The notes below the pieces were generated by a model that ran no database searches, was not told the DNA's origin, and saw nothing but the letters and a program-made list of their open reading frames with translations. Position numbers and translations under genes: made by a program. Shown here in pieces: positions 62,848-64,000 of a stretch of 64,000 nt of DNA (position 1 is the stretch's first letter; every line of letters begins with the position of its first letter). The stretch is from Phycisphaeraceae bacterium (GTDB taxonomy: Bacteria; Planctomycetota; Phycisphaerae; Phycisphaerales; Phycisphaeraceae), in the NCBI GenBank assembly GCA_028277745.1, contig JANQFR010000091.1:1-64000 (forward strand). The letters run 5' to 3'.

Positions 62848-64000
62848 TCAACGGCCGCAGGCGGCATTCAGCGCGATCAATGCATAGCAGGTGGCGAGAT
62901 TGGCGTCGCTTTCCATCCAGCGTGGTTCGGGGTTGCTCCACGAGCCGTCGCTGCGCTGCATGCTCGTGATTTGAGCGATGAGATCATTGGCCCAGTCGCG
63001 CTGTCCTCCCTGGTGAGTGTCGACATAGGTGGCTCCCCAGGCCCTGAGCGCTTTGCCAAAGGCCATGAAGTAATAAAAATGACCTTGAAGATGAACGCCC
63101 TCGGGCATTCCCGGGTTGCGGTCGAGCGCATAGTTCTGGCTGATCCACTCGCGGGCGGCGACGACCCGGGGATCATCGCGCTGCAGGTTGGCGTAGAGGT
63201 AGCTCTTGAAGCCGGAGTAAGTCATGGAGCCGTAGGTGCGGAGATTGGACACAGGCTTGCCTTGTTTGGCTTCGTCCATCTCTTCGGGGTTGGCCTTTGA
63301 TTCAGGCACGCCGATGAGGTCTTTGTTAATGGAGGTCGAATAAATGAAGCCGCCGTCCTGGTTGATCTGTTCAGCGAAGAGGTCGTTCCCGGCAACGCCC
63401 TGGCAGCGGGTGATGAAAGCGACGGCGCGTTGGAAGGCCGGGTCGTTGCAGTCGAGCCCCGAGTCATACAAGCCCTGGAGCATGAAGGAGGTGTTCGAGA
63501 GGTCCGGCCTGCCGTTACGTCCATAGCCGGCGCCGCCGAAATAAGGGTGGCTCTCATCGACGACGCGCCCGTGAGGATCCTCTTGACCGTTCCATTGCAA
63601 GCCGATGAGAAAAGGCTGAGCTTTACGGATGGCTTCCGCCACATCGGGTCGGTTGCTTACGCGGGAGAGGGCCGACAGGCTGATGGCGGTGTTGTAATTA
63701 GGAAGGATCCCGTTATAGATGCCTCCATCGGGTTGCTGCATGGAGAGGATGTAATCGATCGCTCGAGCGACCGTGGGGTCGGTGGCGTCGATGTCAGGTT
63801 GGTCCAGCATGACCATGACGGCCATCGCGGTAATGGCCGGGCCGGGCCTGTTGGTCCAACTGCCGTCATCGGCTTGAGTCGAGCGCAGGTAAGCGATGCC
63901 GCGTTGAATCGCGTCATCGGCTTTCGCCCAATGAGCGTCGTCAAGGGCGTTGCTTGGCATCGAAATAAAGGTCGCCGCCAGGCATCCGATCAACAGAACG
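62848..64000 (-). CDS. Prenyltransferase/squalene-cyclase repeat protein, 5'-truncated by the window edge
   Basis: The frame is open to the window end on the minus strand, where LLIGCLAATF looks like the tail of a signal peptide, possibly with a lipobox Cys. Alpha/alpha-barrel repeats follow: IAYLRSTQADDGSWTN, IDYILSMQQPDGGIYN, FITRCQGVAGND with NQDGGFIYS, and IAQITSMQRSDGSWSN, all of the QxxDGSW/G type shared by squalene-hopene cyclases and prenyltransferases. The DxDD catalytic motif of cyclases is not seen, so it is more likely a structural or binding relative, common in planctomycetes. An ATG at 63958 is a less likely start. Confidence 0.8.
   Translation of the reverse strand, partial: VLLIGCLAATFISMPSNALDDAHWAKADDAIQRGIAYLRSTQADDGSWTNRPGPAITAMAVMVMLDQPDIDATDPTVARAIDYILSMQQPDGGIYNGILPNYNTAISLSALSRVSNRPDVAEAIRKAQPFLIGLQWNGQEDPHGRVVDESHPYFGGAGYGRNGRPDLSNTSFMLQGLYDSGLDCNDPAFQRAVAFITRCQGVAGNDLFAEQINQDGGFIYSTSINKDLIGVPESKANPEEMDEAKQGKPVSNLRTYGSMTYSGFKSYLYANLQRDDPRVVAAREWISQNYALDRNPGMPEGVHLQGHFYYFMAFGKALRAWGATYVDTHQGGQRDWANDLIAQITSMQRSDGSWSNPEPRWMESDANLATCYALIALNAACGR

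Overview
The window is a GC-rich bacterial chromosome segment that most resembles Planctomycetota, probably the Phycisphaerae class. The assignment is inferred from gene content: a PEP-CTERM secreted protein, a short membrane protein ending in a two-CxxC zinc ribbon, PilM/N/O-type assemblies with unusual extra subunits, a GldG-like/DUF4340 ABC locus, and frequent GTG/TTG starts with weak Shine-Dalgarno sequences. No rRNA, phage, IS element or CRISPR array is visible.

Layout. 1-4461: translation and ribosome-maturation genes (infB, cut by the left edge, then rbfA), a helix-hairpin-helix protein and hisG, the last three joined by stop/start overlaps. 4490-10998: a large TPR lipoprotein, gyrB and a lone nucleotidyltransferase-like protein. 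11050-13109: two YceI-type exported proteins on the minus strand. 13212-18575: tRNA-Ala, then a four-gene gliding-type ABC locus (ATPase, permease, GldG-like, DUF4340). 18729-21400: purF and a CheV-type chemotaxis coupling protein.

21567-24471 is the most distinctive stretch. Between tRNA-His and hslU lies a run of six small minus-strand genes separated by integron recombination sites (attC): five complete sites and a half site at each end. No integron integrase is present, so this is a CALIN-type gene-cassette array. Its start and stop codons are embedded in the recombination cores, and all cassettes lie in the same direction as hslU, which is immediately upstream.

24472-32678: hslU, a pilM/N/O/P-like operon with a PilB/GspE ATPase, and ispG. 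32887-38398: a PEP-CTERM metalloprotease-like protein, a protein of unknown function, guanine deaminase, an AraC regulator and a phytanoyl-CoA dioxygenase-like enzyme. 38591-41214: AT-richer accessory DNA with two unknown membrane proteins. 41215-46084: a YHYH protein divergent from a Tat-exported PhoX/DUF839 protein, an orphan two-part ABC permease and a zinc-ribbon protein. 46348-51252: tRNA-Val and tRNA-Ala, glpK-glpD (glycerol use) and speD-speE (spermidine synthesis). 51556-57180: a second PilM-based locus in which PilM is fused to a membrane-anchored periplasmic region, followed by two large single-span proteins. 57203-64000: a PD-(D/E)XK-like protein, a small membrane protein, a gfo/idh-CNNM-CNNM operon divergent from pdxA, and a prenyltransferase/cyclase-repeat protein cut by the right edge.

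How genes work together. The two PilM loci probably build inner-membrane platforms for type IV pili or type II secretion; only the first has an assembly ATPase. glpK/glpD feed glycerol into triose phosphate. speD/speE make the aminopropyl donor and use it. The ABC locus is a self-contained transporter of unknown substrate. The cassette array is the main candidate for mobile, under-described functions.
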